From NCBI RefSeq assembly GCF_003669015.1, contig NZ_CP033069.1:4288501-4352500 (forward strand): DNA of 64,000 bases. The letters are read 5' to 3'. This document shows, in pieces, positions 63,884 to 64,000 of this stretch (the first letter of the stretch is position 1; each line of letters opens with the position of its first letter). The DNA is from Acidovorax sp. 1608163 (GTDB lineage Bacteria; Pseudomonadota; Gammaproteobacteria; Burkholderiales; Burkholderiaceae_C). The position numbers and the translations under genes are program-made. Below the pieces are notes generated by a model that did not search any database, was not told the origin of the DNA, and was given only the letters and a program-made list of their open reading frames with translations.

Positions 63884-64000
63884 CTACTGCAAGCGCACTG
63901 CGTAGCGATAGCCATGAAACGACCAGACGGTGCGGCTTTGCTCGATGCGTTCGAGCTTGAGCCCTGGCGCAGCCTGGTCACCCTCCTGCAGCACCTGCCC
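63884..64000 (-). CDS. C-terminal end of a probable GspB-like general secretion protein (5' end outside window)
   Basis: The last 38 codons of a minus-strand gene end at the TAG at 63884. The visible segment (GDQAAPGLKLERIEQSRTV, then FHGYRYAVRL) resembles the C-terminal T2SSB/GspB domain pattern of G-D-x-x-A-P-G-L-x-L-x-x-I with a following R/Y-containing strand. The frame remains open to the window edge. Family assignment rests on a short stretch and is tentative. Confidence 0.5.
   Translation of the reverse strand, partial: GQVLQEGDQAAPGLKLERIEQSRTVWSFHGYRYAVRLQ

Noticed and set aside
1..64000. CRISPR arrays, tRNA/rRNA genes, prophage or transposase genes
   Set aside because: I looked for regular spacer-repeat patterns, clover-leaf intergenic segments and transposase or integrase motifs and found none. 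The only mobile-looking items are the short repeats and the foldback element.

Overview
The window looks like a chromosomal segment of a GC-rich betaproteobacterium of the Comamonadaceae, most like Acidovorax. This is inferred from gene content and not from a database search. The pointers are several Bug-type tripartite tricarboxylate receptors, a cyoABCD-SURF1-RegB/RegA cluster, an exosortase H pair, and a short dispersed intergenic repeat containing AGCGCTTAT and AAGCGCTAGAGGCCAA. I see no rRNA or tRNA gene, no CRISPR array, no transposase and no prophage. Almost all of the window is coding.

Layout. 1-8.4 kb: a phosphatase fragment, a D-threonine aldolase-type enzyme, then ruvA and ruvB separated by a secreted lysyl-endopeptidase-like lipoprotein. 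ruvB carries a one-base frameshift. phoH-ybeY and an MHS-type transporter follow. 8.6-15.5 kb: a quinol oxidase operon (cyoABCD, SURF1, redox sensor kinase, Fis-type regulator), with nearly every junction overlapping. 15.7-23 kb: TauE/SafE, dtd, a small catabolic cluster (GntR, Bug receptor, amidohydrolase), a chemoreceptor, and a second close Bug paralogue. 23-32.7 kb: dbpA, a MgtC/DUF4010 membrane protein, amn, a foldback element, a diguanylate cyclase, and the two halves of a NodI/NodJ-type ABC exporter separated by an inverted purT. 32.8-39.8 kb: a GMC oxidoreductase, 3-hydroxybutyryl-CoA dehydrogenase, and a TctD/TctE-like two-component system divergent from tctBA, which lacks a tctC.

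39.9-45.5 kb: ohrR-ohr, a metallophosphoesterase overlapping a kinase-universal stress protein fusion, a DUF2855 protein, and an SrkA-like kinase whose coding sequence contains a copy of the dispersed repeat. 45.8-51.1 kb: an OmpR-type regulator, an exosortase H pair on the other strand, and a 981-residue hybrid kinase with receiver and Hpt domains. 51.1-52.4 kb: three small unknown genes. 52.5-56.9 kb: htpG with a sigma-32 promoter interleaved with a terminator, a DHH phosphohydrolase, and a pseudouridine synthase with a second one-base frameshift. 57-63.8 kb: a coupled operon of a DUF4394 protein, a cupredoxin-like periplasmic protein and a membrane GGDEF/EAL protein, divergent from a chemoreceptor, then a Crp/Fnr regulator. 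The window closes with the end of a probable GspB-like gene.

Redox and signalling functions recur: a RegB/RegA pair beside an oxidase, organic-peroxide sensing, SrkA and kinase-USP stress proteins, two c-di-GMP proteins, two chemoreceptors and two phosphorelays. The least explained modules are the DUF4394-cupredoxin-GGDEF/EAL operon and the exosortase H pair sitting inside a split phosphorelay. Both frameshifts are single-base losses in runs of G, so sequencing error should be excluded before either gene is called broken.
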